A stretch of DNA of 64,000 bases from Virgisporangium aurantiacum (GCF_016863635.1 NZ_BOPG01000005.1:85483-149482); one strand, 5' to 3'. Shown: positions 14,967 to 24,698, numbered from the stretch's first letter. A program made the numbers and translations. Notes: generated from the letters alone by a model not told the origin.

Positions 14967-16790
14967 GTGGATTCTGTCCGTCCAGCGGAACCGTCCCACC
15001 ATCGGCTGCCTTTGGAGTTCTTCGAAGCGCTCGCCCGTGGATCCGGGTCGCCAAAGATCACCAGATTCCTCTGGAACACCGAACTCAGCCGTCGGCTGCT
15101 GCTGATCGTCTCGTTGTTCCGGGACTGCGAGGCGCCCGGAGCCCTCGACGCGCTTCCCCCGGCGGCGGACGCCTGGTCGATCCTCAACGAAGCCAGGGAG
15201 GCCGACCGGGCCGCGGTCGACGATCTCCTGTTGCATCCGCAGGTGGGCAACGCAGCCGCGTACGCCCTACGCAGGCAGCGGGGCGGCGCGAACAGCGACT
15301 TTCCGACCTGGACCGACCTCGGCCTGGTGCAGACCCTTGCGCTGATAGCGGCGGCGCGGGCCGGGCTGACCTGGTCGACGGTGCTGCCCGCCCGGTACGG
15401 CACCGTGATGCTGCCGACGCTGGGGCTGGCGAAGTTCTCGGCGGCCGTCGCGGCGTCCACTGTGGAGGCCCGGACCGAGGCCGGAACCATCTACCTCCGC
15501 GCAGACGGGCGTGAGGTCGTGGTCGGGCCCGATCCGACCCTGGACACCGAACACTGGTGGCACCTGCGCCACGTGCTCGTCGGCTCGAACCTGCCGCTGA
15601 CCATCTGGCTCGACGACCTCGACCCCTTCCGCGACCTGGCCGATCCCGTTCCGCCGGGGCGGCTCGACGACGAGGCCGTCGATCGCTGGCGGACGTTGCT
15701 CGACGAGGCGTGGACGCTGCTGTGCACGCACCATGCGGAATCCGCGGCGGCCCTCGCCGAGGGTGTCATCTCGCTGGTGCCGCTGCCGACCCGGCCCGGT
15801 CACGAGACCCGCAGCGCGTCGAACGGGGAGGCGTTCGGCAGCATGATGGTGTCGGAACCGCCGGACGCCGTGACGCTCGCCGTCGCGTTGGTGCACGAGT
15901 TCCAGCACATCAAGCTGGGTGCGCTGATGCACCTGCTCACGCTGGCGGAGGACGACGGATCGTCGTTGTACTACGCCCCCTGGCGCGACGATCCGCGTCC
16001 CCTCAACGGGTTCATCCAGGGGATCTACGCCTTCTTCGGAATCGCTGAGTTCTGGCGCCGGCACCGGCTGACCCTCAGCGGTACGGACGCCGTCCTGGCC
16101 GGCTACGAGTACCTGTACGCGCGGGGCCAGACGATCGAGGCGCTGCACTCCGTCCGCGACGCGGCGACGCTGACCGGCACGGGTCGCGAACTCGTGCTCC
16201 GGCTCGGCTCCGTGGTCGACACCTGGCTGTCGGATCAGGTTACGCCCGAGATCGAGCGCCTGGCCCGGCTCACGGCCGGCTGTCACCGAACCGCCTGGCG
16301 GCTGCGGCACCGACGGGTGGTGGCCGCCGAGGCCGCCCTCCTCGCGGAGGCCTTCTCGCGCCGGCGCGGGCCCGAGTTCCCGTCGACGCCGACGGTCGGA
16401 CCCGATCCGGCCCAACGCTGGCCACAGCGCATCCCCACCCTGGCCCGGCGACGGATCCTCGGCGTGGGCACTCCCGCGTCGCCCAACCCCCTCGCGACCG
16501 CAGACCTGGCCCTGGTCCACGGTGATATCGACACCGCGTTGAGCATCTACCAGAACCGGTTGGCCGGGTCGGAGCGCGGTTCGGACGAGGAGATCCAGGC
16601 CTGGGTCGGTCTGACGCTCGCGCTCTCCGAGAGCAGCAGCGAGAACGGGGGCCAGGAGGCGGCGAGGGCCTTGACCTGCCGCCCCGATCTCGTCCGAGCC
16701 GTTCACATCCGCGTCGGCCGGGCGCGCGGCCGGGCGGTCGACCCGGTCGAGATCGCCGCCTGGCTGGCTCCGGTCGTCAAGGACGGGTGA
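14967..16790 (+). CDS. HExxH-motif peptide-modifying enzyme (aKG-dependent beta-hydroxylase type)
   Basis: 607 aa from GTG 14967. The central HEFQH (His310-His314) in VALVHEFQHIKLGALMHLLT is the motif that names this family, found beside FxSxx-COOH/SAV_2336 loci. Recent work places relatives among iron- and alpha-ketoglutarate-dependent peptide beta-hydroxylases rather than proteases. Residues 25-110 are helical, 150-220 beta-rich, and 400-600 helical with no further motif. It would act in the cytosol on the neighbouring 53-aa precursor. The gene ends 3 nt before the convergent NB-ARC/TPR gene. Metal and cosubstrate use are inferred from the family. Confidence 0.82.
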   Translation: MDSVRPAEPSHHRLPLEFFEALARGSGSPKITRFLWNTELSRRLLLIVSLFRDCEAPGALDALPPAADAWSILNEAREADRAAVDDLLLHPQVGNAAAYALRRQRGGANSDFPTWTDLGLVQTLALIAAARAGLTWSTVLPARYGTVMLPTLGLAKFSAAVAASTVEARTEAGTIYLRADGREVVVGPDPTLDTEHWWHLRHVLVGSNLPLTIWLDDLDPFRDLADPVPPGRLDDEAVDRWRTLLDEAWTLLCTHHAESAAALAEGVISLVPLPTRPGHETRSASNGEAFGSMMVSEPPDAVTLAVALVHEFQHIKLGALMHLLTLAEDDGSSLYYAPWRDDPRPLNGFIQGIYAFFGIAEFWRRHRLTLSGTDAVLAGYEYLYARGQTIEALHSVRDAATLTGTGRELVLRLGSVVDTWLSDQVTPEIERLARLTAGCHRTAWRLRHRRVVAAEAALLAEAFSRRRGPEFPSTPTVGPDPAQRWPQRIPTLARRRILGVGTPASPNPLATADLALVHGDIDTALSIYQNRLAGSERGSDEEIQAWVGLTLALSESSSENGGQEAARALTCRPDLVRAVHIRVGRARGRAVDPVEIAAWLAPVVKDG

Positions 16791-16793
16791 CGG

Positions 16794-19700
16794 TCAGAAG
16801 GGCATCGGGTCGACGTCGCAGTTGGCCCGCACCCGGGCGTTCGCGGCGACGATCGCCGGGTGCTCGGAGCCGAGGACCCGCACGTATCCCGCCACGGCGT
16901 CGTCGAAAAGACGTTCACCCTCGGCGCCCCGGTCGAGCGCCATGAGATCGAACGAGAGGTTCACCGCGCACGCCAGGGTGGACGGATGATCAACGCCCAT
17001 CATCTGCCGCGACCGGCGGAGGATCTCCGCGTCCACCTCGTGCGCGCGACCGTGCTCGCCCAGCGCCGAGAGATCGCTCGCGAGGTTGATCCCGCACGTC
17101 AGGGTGAGTACGTGGTTCGGACCGAGCGCGCGCTCCAGACCCGCCCGGGCCTCGACGTTGTGCAGGTACGCGTCGTCCGGGTGGCCCAGCAGCCGGTGCA
17201 CGATGCTGAGGTTGGTGCGCGCGTACAGCGTGTACGGGTGGGTCGGGCCGAGGCGGGCCCGGTACCGCTCCGCGGTCTGCATCGCGAGGGTCCGCGCCCG
17301 GGGCAGGTCGTCGCTCTCCCGGAGGTCCACCGCGAAGTCGAGTTGCGCCGCGATGGTGTCCGGATGCTCGGGCCCGAACCGGTCCTGAAGGCGGTTCACC
17401 GTGTCTTCGGCGAGCTTGTAGGCGCCCTCGTGATCACCCGCCCGGCGGCGCGCCACCGCGAGGTTGCGGGCCACCCGGACGGTGTCCGGATGACCGATGC
17501 CGAAGAGCCCCACGTGTTTCGCGTAGTTCCGCTCCACCAGAAGGTGTGACTCGATGTACTCGCCGCACTCGCGCACGTCGATCGTCAGGCCGTTCAGGGT
17601 CAGCAGCGTGGCCGGGTGGTCGTCGCCGAGAACCGGAACCAACCGGCGGTAGGTGTCCCCGTCCAACTGCCGGGCGGTTCGGAACTCCCCGGTGAGCCGC
17701 AGGCTCACCCCCAACTGGTGCGCGGCGCGCAACGTGTCCGGGTCGTTCTCGCCGTAGAGCCGGCGGGCCCGCTGGAAGGCCTCCAGATCGAGATCCCGGG
17801 CCGCGCCGAACCGGCCACCCACCCGGAGCGTCGCCGCGACCATGCCCATCGCGTCGATGGTTTCGCCGTCGTCCGCACCCGCGATCCGCCGGTACCGGTC
17901 GAGCGTGTCGCGGTGGATCACGGACGCGGCGTCGTTGTCGCCCTCGACCCACCAGAAGAACCCGAGCCACTTCGCCGCCCGCAGCGTCTGCGGGTGATCG
18001 GCGGTGAGCCGGTCCCGCCAGTCGTCGACCACCTGCTGCGCCAGGTCGCGACCGCTCTTGTAGTCGCCCCAGTAGTAGTAGAACGCGACCAGGTTCAGTA
18101 CCAGCTCGCGGGCCCAGTCGTCCTCACAGGCGTAGGCGTTCGACGCTGTCACGTGTGACGCCAGCGCCTGATAGCGCAGCCAGTGCGTCGGATCACGGGG
18201 ATCACCCGGCTTGCCGCCGCCCGCCAGCAGCACGTGCGCGCCGTGTTCCATGCCGGTCCGGTGGCTCTCCGGCATGCGGGCCTTGAGCTCGGCCTGCACC
18301 AGCCGGTGTAGTTGCAGCGAGTCGGTGCGGTGGTCGATGCGGGCCAGCACGTACTTCTGGATGTCCCGCATCGCCTGGTTGAGCTGGCTGGAACTCTGGA
18401 GCGCCTCGTCGAGCTCGGGAGCGATGGGCGTGGTGCGCGGGCCGGCGAACAACTCCCGGCTGATCGGTTCCGGCGCGAAGAACGAGCACACCTGCAGCAG
18501 CTGAAGGGCTGCCAGGTTCTCGGTCGCCAACCGGTCCAGCGCCACGTTGGCCGCCACGGCGACCGGCATCTCGTAGCGCGGCACCGGGTGCACGTCGGCC
18601 AGCTCGGCCCGCTTCTGCTCGAGCAGAACGAGGTACTCCTCGACCGGCATGCCGGTCGTCGCGAGCCAGGCCGACGCGTGCTCGATCGCCAACGGGAGGT
18701 CGCCGAGCACGGCCGCGAGCTGGTCCGCACCCGCCTCCTCCAGCCGGGGGTTGCGGCGCTGCAGCAGCCGGATGCTCTCCGTCCGGTTGAAGACGTCGAC
18801 CTCCAGCGTCTCGGCGATCTGGCTCCACTCCTGGTTGCGGGAGGTCACCAGGACCCGCCCGGTTCCGGCTTCGGGGAAGTAATCGCGGACGTTCTCCAGC
18901 GTCTCCGCGTTGTCGAACACCAGCAGCCAGTTGGAGTAGGGAATTCCGGCCCGCAGTGCCGCCCGCACCCGGGGAACGGCCGTGATGACCTCGTTGCCGA
19001 CGTCGAGTCCCAGGCGGTTGCCCAGCTCGATCACCGACGCGAGGATCTGCGCCGGGCGTTCCGACGGGATCCACCAGATGACCTCGTAGTCGGCCCGGTG
19101 TCGGTAGGCGTACTCGATCGCGATCTGCGACTTGCCCACCCCGCCCTCGCCGTGCAGGGCCTGGGGAAGCACCGCGGCGACGCTCTCGGTCTGCAGCCGG
19201 CGTTCCAGCTGTTCGAGCAGTTCCCGCCGGCCGGTGAACACCGGGTTGCGGGTCGGGACGTTGCCCCACACGGCGGGCCCGGTCTCCTGACTCTGGCTGT
19301 CGAGAAGTGCCTGCACCGACAGAATCGGGTCGTCGCTGGGCAGCAGAGGTTCGCCCGGTCCGATGACATCGTCAGCGGGGTATGTGTCATCAGGTCGGTC
19401 TGGCATGACCGCACCGCCTTCGGGTGGGCCGGCGAGGGGTACGCCGGGTGCGGGTTCGTCGATCGGGTCGCTTGTGGCGGGCCCGCCGGCTTCGGATTCG
19501 GGTTTCGGTGGCTTCGTCGGCCCGCCGTCGAGGGCGGCTGTCGGCACGTCGACGTCCAGCGCGGCTGTCGGCCCGCCGTGGTCGAGGGCGGCTATTGCCT
19601 GGCTCAGGCGCCGGGCCCGGCGGGCATACGGTCCGCTCAATGCGTTCAGCACCGCCAGCTCGATCCGCGCCAGCGGCAGCGTCTCCCTGGTGACCAGGGG

Positions 19701-21047
19701 ATCCGGCGCGTTGTCGGGCGCGTCGATCGGGGTTGTCAGGGTGAGTGCGCCGCCCACGGCGCGCAGCACCCGGGCCGAATCGTGCCTTGTGCCGCAGGCG
19801 AGCAGGGCTTCGCGGACGCCGTCGACGAAGTCGAGGGTGCCGTCGGTGCGCCGCACCAGGTCGCTGGTGACCACCTCGGCGAGGTGCAGGGGCATCGACT
19901 CGGGCAGCAGGGAGCGCTGGATCCGGCGCAGCAGCGGCAGGTCTAACGGCGCCGCGGCCAGGTAGGTGGCGAGCCGGAACGCGGTCGCCGAGACGCTCGA
20001 TCGGAAGCGCAGCACCAGATCGTCGGGGTCGAGGGTGCGGTCGGCGGATTCCGTAACGGCAAAGGAGCCGACGACGTGGACCACGCCGTCCACCCAGCCG
20101 GTCGGCTCGGTCACCAGACGGGCCCACCACGATATCCACCTGGGGCTCAGTTCGAGCATCGGCACCGCCAGGCCGGCGGGGGCGTCGGCTACGTCAAGGC
20201 CGGAAGCGTCATAGCGGACGTCGAGCCGGCTGTTCGGCGCCGCCGCGCGGGCCGGGTGCAGCTTGGCCCGGCGGGGGTTCAACGCCGTCCGGTGCCAGTG
20301 CTGCTGCGGGAACGGGTCGACGATCGCCAGCGGTCCGGCGCCTCCCCACAGCCGCAGCAGGTCCTGCGTCCGCTGGTCGGTCCACAGTGGACTGAGGCCG
20401 TCGGTCAGCACGAGGAAGAGCTGCCGCCCGGTCGAATCGAGCAGTTCGGCCGGGCTCCTCGCGCCGCCGCCCGCACCCAGCAAGGAAGAGCGGCCGGGTG
20501 AGAGGACGAACGTGCGCACGCTCCGGAACGACCCGTGCCGCTCCAACTGGGCCCGGAACGCGGCCACGGTAGGCCGCCACACCGCCATCGACGGGCTGCC
20601 GTCGACGATCAGCACGAGGGAGAGCCACCGCGCCTCCACGAACCGGTACTGCGGCAGCCACTGACCGGTGTCGGCCGCGTACTCGGCGGAGCGCTCCTCG
20701 TCGGGCTCGGTCTCGGTGACCGACGTGATCCGGCGCTTGAACGGGCGCAGCGCCTGGCCGAGCCGGTACGTACCGGGCAGCGCCGGCACGGACCCGTTGA
20801 CCGCGTCGAGGTCCACCAGGCCCTCGATGCGGGCGACGGTGTCCCGCCAGGCGGGCCACGACGGCGGCCGGGCCATCGCCGCGGACGCCGATCCCTCCGC
20901 CGGCCGGGCGGGTTCCGGCGGGCCGGCCGGAGCCGGCTCCGGTCGGCCCTCCACAGTGGACGGTGAGACCGCCGACGGTCCCGTCACGGCGGCGAGCCAC
21001 AGCGCGTCGGCGACCTCGCGCCAGTGTGGCATCGCGGGGCCGGGCAC
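16794..21047 (-). CDS. vWA/SAV_2336-NB-ARC-TPR protein of a conflict/FxSxx-type system
   Basis: 1417 aa, GTG start (ATG 21032 also possible). Residues 60-440 match the SAV_2336-type N-terminal region, including a von Willebrand A-like fold with the MIDAS motif D149-G-S-P-S153 (LVLIVDGSPSMAV). A low-complexity linker with TAALD repeats (about 484-515) leads to NVPTRNPVFTGRRELLEQLE and an NB-ARC NTPase: P-loop HGEGGVGKS (632-640), VIWWIPSE, LLVFDNAE, RVLVTSRN. The C-terminal 430 residues are kinesin-light-chain-like TPRs with repeated G..HPDT motifs. This is the layout annotated as FxSxx-COOH system TPR protein, here with the vWA part fused. It is the third gene of the minus-strand operon after VMAP and MoxR. 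NTP hydrolysis should gate a response to an invader signal sensed by the TPRs. Confidence 0.88.
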   Translation of the reverse strand: MPGPAMPHWREVADALWLAAVTGPSAVSPSTVEGRPEPAPAGPPEPARPAEGSASAAMARPPSWPAWRDTVARIEGLVDLDAVNGSVPALPGTYRLGQALRPFKRRITSVTETEPDEERSAEYAADTGQWLPQYRFVEARWLSLVLIVDGSPSMAVWRPTVAAFRAQLERHGSFRSVRTFVLSPGRSSLLGAGGGARSPAELLDSTGRQLFLVLTDGLSPLWTDQRTQDLLRLWGGAGPLAIVDPFPQQHWHRTALNPRRAKLHPARAAAPNSRLDVRYDASGLDVADAPAGLAVPMLELSPRWISWWARLVTEPTGWVDGVVHVVGSFAVTESADRTLDPDDLVLRFRSSVSATAFRLATYLAAAPLDLPLLRRIQRSLLPESMPLHLAEVVTSDLVRRTDGTLDFVDGVREALLACGTRHDSARVLRAVGGALTLTTPIDAPDNAPDPLVTRETLPLARIELAVLNALSGPYARRARRLSQAIAALDHGGPTAALDVDVPTAALDGGPTKPPKPESEAGGPATSDPIDEPAPGVPLAGPPEGGAVMPDRPDDTYPADDVIGPGEPLLPSDDPILSVQALLDSQSQETGPAVWGNVPTRNPVFTGRRELLEQLERRLQTESVAAVLPQALHGEGGVGKSQIAIEYAYRHRADYEVIWWIPSERPAQILASVIELGNRLGLDVGNEVITAVPRVRAALRAGIPYSNWLLVFDNAETLENVRDYFPEAGTGRVLVTSRNQEWSQIAETLEVDVFNRTESIRLLQRRNPRLEEAGADQLAAVLGDLPLAIEHASAWLATTGMPVEEYLVLLEQKRAELADVHPVPRYEMPVAVAANVALDRLATENLAALQLLQVCSFFAPEPISRELFAGPRTTPIAPELDEALQSSSQLNQAMRDIQKYVLARIDHRTDSLQLHRLVQAELKARMPESHRTGMEHGAHVLLAGGGKPGDPRDPTHWLRYQALASHVTASNAYACEDDWARELVLNLVAFYYYWGDYKSGRDLAQQVVDDWRDRLTADHPQTLRAAKWLGFFWWVEGDNDAASVIHRDTLDRYRRIAGADDGETIDAMGMVAATLRVGGRFGAARDLDLEAFQRARRLYGENDPDTLRAAHQLGVSLRLTGEFRTARQLDGDTYRRLVPVLGDDHPATLLTLNGLTIDVRECGEYIESHLLVERNYAKHVGLFGIGHPDTVRVARNLAVARRRAGDHEGAYKLAEDTVNRLQDRFGPEHPDTIAAQLDFAVDLRESDDLPRARTLAMQTAERYRARLGPTHPYTLYARTNLSIVHRLLGHPDDAYLHNVEARAGLERALGPNHVLTLTCGINLASDLSALGEHGRAHEVDAEILRRSRQMMGVDHPSTLACAVNLSFDLMALDRGAEGERLFDDAVAGYVRVLGSEHPAIVAANARVRANCDVDPMPF

Positions 21048-21050
21048 GAC

Positions 21051-22052
21051 TCAGCGCTCCAACGACAGCGAGTGCCACACCGCGGTCACCAGGTTCTGCC
21101 ACGCCTCCCGGTCCTCCGCGTACGCACCCGATGCGGTGAGGAACGTCGCGTTCAACAGCTGGTCGCGGGCCAGCGCGTCGCCCGCCGGCCGGTTCAGGAA
21201 GTCGGTGATGAGGTCGCGTTGGGCGTCGGCGACCATCGGCAGCTGCGCGTGGATCATCGCGGCGAGGTCGTCGGCGCTCGGCGGCGACAGCTCCAGCCGC
21301 AGGCACCGGCGCAGGAATGCCGGCGGGAACTCGCGTTCCCCGTTGCTGGTGATGATGACGATCGGGAACGCCCGACAGCGCACCCGCCCGTCGTGCACCT
21401 CGGCCAGACGGTCCGGATCGTCGGTGTATACCTGCACCCGCGACTCGAAGCGGCGGATCCGCACCAGTTCCGGCACGGTGAACTCGCCGTTCTCGAAGAT
21501 GTGCAGCAGGTCGTTCGGCAGGTCGACGTCGCTCTTGTCGAGTTCGTCGATCAGCAGGACGCGGGGCCGCTCGTAGCTCAGCAACGCCGTGCCCAGCGCG
21601 CCCAACCGGATGAAGTCGCCGACGCTCGGGTCGGCGTCACCCGCCCCCCGCCCGATCGCGTACTGCGCGCGTCCGACCGCGTCGTACTCGTACAGCCCGG
21701 CCCGCAACGTGGTGCGACTGGTGATCGGCCACTGCAGCACCCGACCGAGCCCGAGTTCCCGCGCGATCCGGAACGCGATCGCGGACTTGCCGGCACCCGG
21801 GTTACCGGTGACCAGCAGCGGCCGGCGCAACAGGATCGACGCGTTGACGAGGTCGCACTCCCGCGCGTCGGCCTGCCGCGCCAACGGCCCGTCGACCCGG
21901 CCCAGCTTCCGGTTCACCTCGGCGGCGGCGTCGGGCGGCGGCGGTTGCACCGGCCCACCCTCGAACGCGCGCCACGGCGGCGGTTCCGGCAACCGGACGT
22001 CGCCGTTCGGAACGCCGTCGCCGCGGTACAGCCACCAATTGGGCGAAGTCAT
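21051..22052 (-). CDS. MoxR-type AAA+ ATPase
   Basis: 333 aa from ATG 22052, which overlaps the upstream stop by 4 nt (ATGA). A proline-rich N-terminus (residues 20-40) precedes a MoxR-like AAA+ module: Walker A TGNPGAGKS (82-90), Walker B VLLIDELDKSD near 165, sensor region IVIITSNGEREFPPAFLRRC. MoxR ATPases remodel partners together with von Willebrand A proteins; the vWA domain is supplied by the next gene, 3 nt downstream. It is therefore the NTPase of a vWA-MoxR-VMAP triad. No metal-chelatase insert is visible, and lengths are normal for conflict-system MoxR proteins. Confidence 0.9.
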   Translation of the reverse strand: MTSPNWWLYRGDGVPNGDVRLPEPPPWRAFEGGPVQPPPPDAAAEVNRKLGRVDGPLARQADARECDLVNASILLRRPLLVTGNPGAGKSAIAFRIARELGLGRVLQWPITSRTTLRAGLYEYDAVGRAQYAIGRGAGDADPSVGDFIRLGALGTALLSYERPRVLLIDELDKSDVDLPNDLLHIFENGEFTVPELVRIRRFESRVQVYTDDPDRLAEVHDGRVRCRAFPIVIITSNGEREFPPAFLRRCLRLELSPPSADDLAAMIHAQLPMVADAQRDLITDFLNRPAGDALARDQLLNATFLTASGAYAEDREAWQNLVTAVWHSLSLER

Positions 22053-24169
22053 GCCGACGGCCCTCCATCGTGGACGGTCCGGTTCGGGTCGTCCCACAAC
22101 AGGGCGATATGACGACCGGTGTGTGCGGTTCCGGCCGAGACCGCCGCCTCCTTACGGAGCGCCCGTACCCGGTTCGGCAGCTCCGCCGGGTCACCCCGCA
22201 ACAGTCCCGCGATCACCTCGGCCGGTACCGGCTCGGCCGGCGCGCGACGGTCCCAGAGAACCACCGGAATGCCGGCGTTGAGCGCCGACCGCAACTCGTC
22301 GCGGCCCGCGTCGTCGCGCGGCGATCCGCTGAGGACCACCGTCGTCAGGTCGGGATCGTCGCGTAGCCGCGCGTTCCAGCCGGGCAGGTCCGGCTCGCCG
22401 CCGACGCGTCCCCAGTACGGCCGGTGCCGGGGCGGGTGCCGCCACAGCGCCTTCCACCGGTTGGCCCACACGCGGTGCCGGTAGCCGGCCCGCATCCGGT
22501 CGAGGCTGCGCACCACCACGGGATAGTCGACGCACAACGGCGTCGGCGCCGGTTCCTCCAACTCGGTGTGCCACCACTCGACCGCCTCGTCGATCAGGTC
22601 GGTCGGCAGCAGCATCTCCACCAGAACCGGATCGGCGCTGTGCCACCACACCGTTTCGGCATGCCGGATCGCGGCCTCCATGGCCTGTTCGACCCGCCGG
22701 AACGCGGTCTGCCGCGGTTCACCGGGTTCCGGTTGCCAACTGGTGGCGGTCCGCTGGATCCAGTACCGCACCTCGCACCGCTCGGGATCGATGCCGTCGC
22801 GCTCGACCTGGATCACCACGCAGGGCTGCACCGCCGGTCCCTCGTCGGCGCACTGCCGGCGGCGTTGCGCGGCCGCCCGGTGCGCGGCCATCGCCTCGGC
22901 CAGGTGGTACCGCTCCGCGACGTCGTCGACCCAGGCCCGCAGTTTCGCGCCGGTCCGGTGCTCGACCCGCTCGGCGATCTCCTCGGCGAGGGCCAGCACG
23001 GGCGGAACGCCGTCGGCGCCGGCGTTCACGCCGGCGAGGTGGGTGAACAGTTCCAGCGCCGTCGTGGGCGGGCGATCGGGGACGGGCGTGAGCTTGCCGA
23101 TCGCGGCCCGCCAGACCGCCGCGAGGTCAAGGCCGGAGACGTCGTCGAGCAGGCCCCGCAGCACGTCGAGTTCCGGGTCGGGCAGCAGCGCGAGCGCCCC
23201 GCTGCCGGCGGCGCTGCGCAGCACCGGGAACGGTCGGCACTCGGCCAGCACCGCGCGCAGGTAGCCGGCGGCGGCCAGCGACGCGCACGGGAACCAGCGT
23301 TCGTCGCGCGGCTCGGCGCAGTAGTCGACGATGCCGCGCACCATGAACCAGCCGATGCCCCGGCTCGCGGCGCTGACGATCACGCCGGCCGCTTCCATCT
23401 CGAACGCGATCACCCGGTGGCGGTCGGCGAGCGTGTCGCGCCGGCGCTCGTCGAGCAGCAGCGTGTCGCCGGTTCCGATCCGGCCGTAGTGGACCTTCGG
23501 CACGCCCTCGCGGTGGCCCGACTCGGCCCGCGGCGGGTGGTCGATCGGCGTCCCCGCCTTGAACAGCCGGTCGGTGGACGCCGGCGGCCGGGCGAACACC
23601 GCCATCGGCTGGTCGTGTACCGGGGTGAGCAACCGTGGCCAGTCCAGCGGTTCCCGGTACTCCTTCTCCTGGATCCGCCGCACGGCGCGGACGAGATCGG
23701 CCGACGGCTCGGCGGCCGGCCGCCGCTGCTGCGGACTGCCCGGCACCTGCCGGATGTGCCCGTAGTCGGCGATGCCGTCGACCGCGACCACCACGTCGCC
23801 CAGCCGCACGTGCCGGGCCGGCTGGTCGGGTGCCGGCACGCCGCCCGCGATCCCGGTGAGCACCACGCACCGGATCCGTGGGAACGTCCGCAGCATGTCG
23901 GTGCAGACCGTGGCGGCGTTGCGCGTGTTGTCGTTGGCCATCACGGTGAGGACCACGCGGTGCGGCCGACCCGGCACGGCGCTGTCGAGGTGTCCGACCC
24001 GGTAGTCGTTGGGATCGCCCTCGTAGCGGATCTCGGCGGTGTCCGCGATCAGATTCACCATTGCGGCTGATTCCACCGGGAGCGCGGCGACAATTCCGAT
24101 GGTGACGTCGTCGCGAAAGTCACTCGACTGCGCCCCGAAGGTCGGCGCTGTCACGGCGGCCCAGGACAT
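22049..24169 (-). CDS. VMAP-type protein: nucleosidase domain + adaptor + VMAP-C
   Basis: 706 aa from ATG 24169; an open frame continues upstream but crosses the promoter region of the divergent gene. Residues 20-310 are a purine-nucleosidase/phosphorylase fold with the active-site pattern AALPVE, VIAFEMEAAGV and VRGIVDY intact. Residues 315-430 are helical and resemble an effector-associated adaptor domain. Residues 440-690 match the C-terminal domain of vWA-MoxR-associated proteins (CVVIQVERDG, VEQAMEAAIRHAETVWWHS, VEMLLPTDLIDEAVEWWH, IPVVLWDRRAP). In that model the N-terminal enzyme is the toxic effector, here degrading nucleosides or related small molecules, released by MoxR/vWA action. 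First gene of the operon. Substrate unknown. Confidence 0.85.
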   Translation of the reverse strand: MSWAAVTAPTFGAQSSDFRDDVTIGIVAALPVESAAMVNLIADTAEIRYEGDPNDYRVGHLDSAVPGRPHRVVLTVMANDNTRNAATVCTDMLRTFPRIRCVVLTGIAGGVPAPDQPARHVRLGDVVVAVDGIADYGHIRQVPGSPQQRRPAAEPSADLVRAVRRIQEKEYREPLDWPRLLTPVHDQPMAVFARPPASTDRLFKAGTPIDHPPRAESGHREGVPKVHYGRIGTGDTLLLDERRRDTLADRHRVIAFEMEAAGVIVSAASRGIGWFMVRGIVDYCAEPRDERWFPCASLAAAGYLRAVLAECRPFPVLRSAAGSGALALLPDPELDVLRGLLDDVSGLDLAAVWRAAIGKLTPVPDRPPTTALELFTHLAGVNAGADGVPPVLALAEEIAERVEHRTGAKLRAWVDDVAERYHLAEAMAAHRAAAQRRRQCADEGPAVQPCVVIQVERDGIDPERCEVRYWIQRTATSWQPEPGEPRQTAFRRVEQAMEAAIRHAETVWWHSADPVLVEMLLPTDLIDEAVEWWHTELEEPAPTPLCVDYPVVVRSLDRMRAGYRHRVWANRWKALWRHPPRHRPYWGRVGGEPDLPGWNARLRDDPDLTTVVLSGSPRDDAGRDELRSALNAGIPVVLWDRRAPAEPVPAEVIAGLLRGDPAELPNRVRALRKEAAVSAGTAHTGRHIALLWDDPNRTVHDGGPSA

Positions 24170-24317
24170 CGACGCATGACATTGAAGGTAACCGATCAAA
24201 CAATTCGAATGCAGAGTGAATGCCCGGTGCGGCAAATGGCGCACCGCAATTGTCGGGCCGTCGGGACCGACCCGTACGGGATCGCCCCGATTGCGAGGTT
24301 CGGGCATCATCGATTCC

Positions 24318-24698
24318 GTGATCCGCTTGATTCTGAACGTGCTCTGGCTCATCTTCGGTGGCGGTCTCGTGCTGGCCCTCGGCTACGGCATCGCCGCCCT
24401 GATCTGTTTCGCGCTCGTGGTCACGATCCCGTTCGGGGTCGCCTCGCTGCGGCTGGCGGTGTACTCGCTGTGGCCGTTCGGGCGCACGCTCGTCACGAAG
24501 CCGTCGGCGGGCATGGCGTCCGGCGCGGCCAACGTGATCTGGGTCATCGTGGCGGGCTGGTGGCTGGCCCTGTCGCACATCGTCGCCGGGATCGGTCTGT
24601 GCCTGACCATCATCGGCATCCCGTTCGGTATCGCCAACTTCAAGTTGGTTCCGGCCGCTTTCTGGCCCCTCGGTCGCGAAGTCGTCGACCTGCCCTGA
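24318..24698 (+). CDS. YccF-domain inner-membrane protein
   Basis: 126 aa from GTG 24318 (VIRLILNVLWLIFGGGLVLA). Two YccF half-domains are visible, each with the motif IPFG: VVTIPFGVASLRLAVYSLWP and IIGIPFGIANFKLVPAAFWP. Four membrane helices are expected. The first half is separated from the second by a short loop containing VTKPSAGMASG. YccF proteins are widespread and of unknown function. It diverges from the VMAP gene with about 150 nt between the starts and shows no sign of belonging to that system. Confidence 0.88.
   Translation: MIRLILNVLWLIFGGGLVLALGYGIAALICFALVVTIPFGVASLRLAVYSLWPFGRTLVTKPSAGMASGAANVIWVIVAGWWLALSHIVAGIGLCLTIIGIPFGIANFKLVPAAFWPLGREVVDLP

Noticed and set aside
14967..16790. 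Zinc protease because of HEFQH
   Set aside because: Flanking sequence and neighbours match the HExxH peptide-modifying family; no signal peptide or typical third-ligand motif of a protease is seen.
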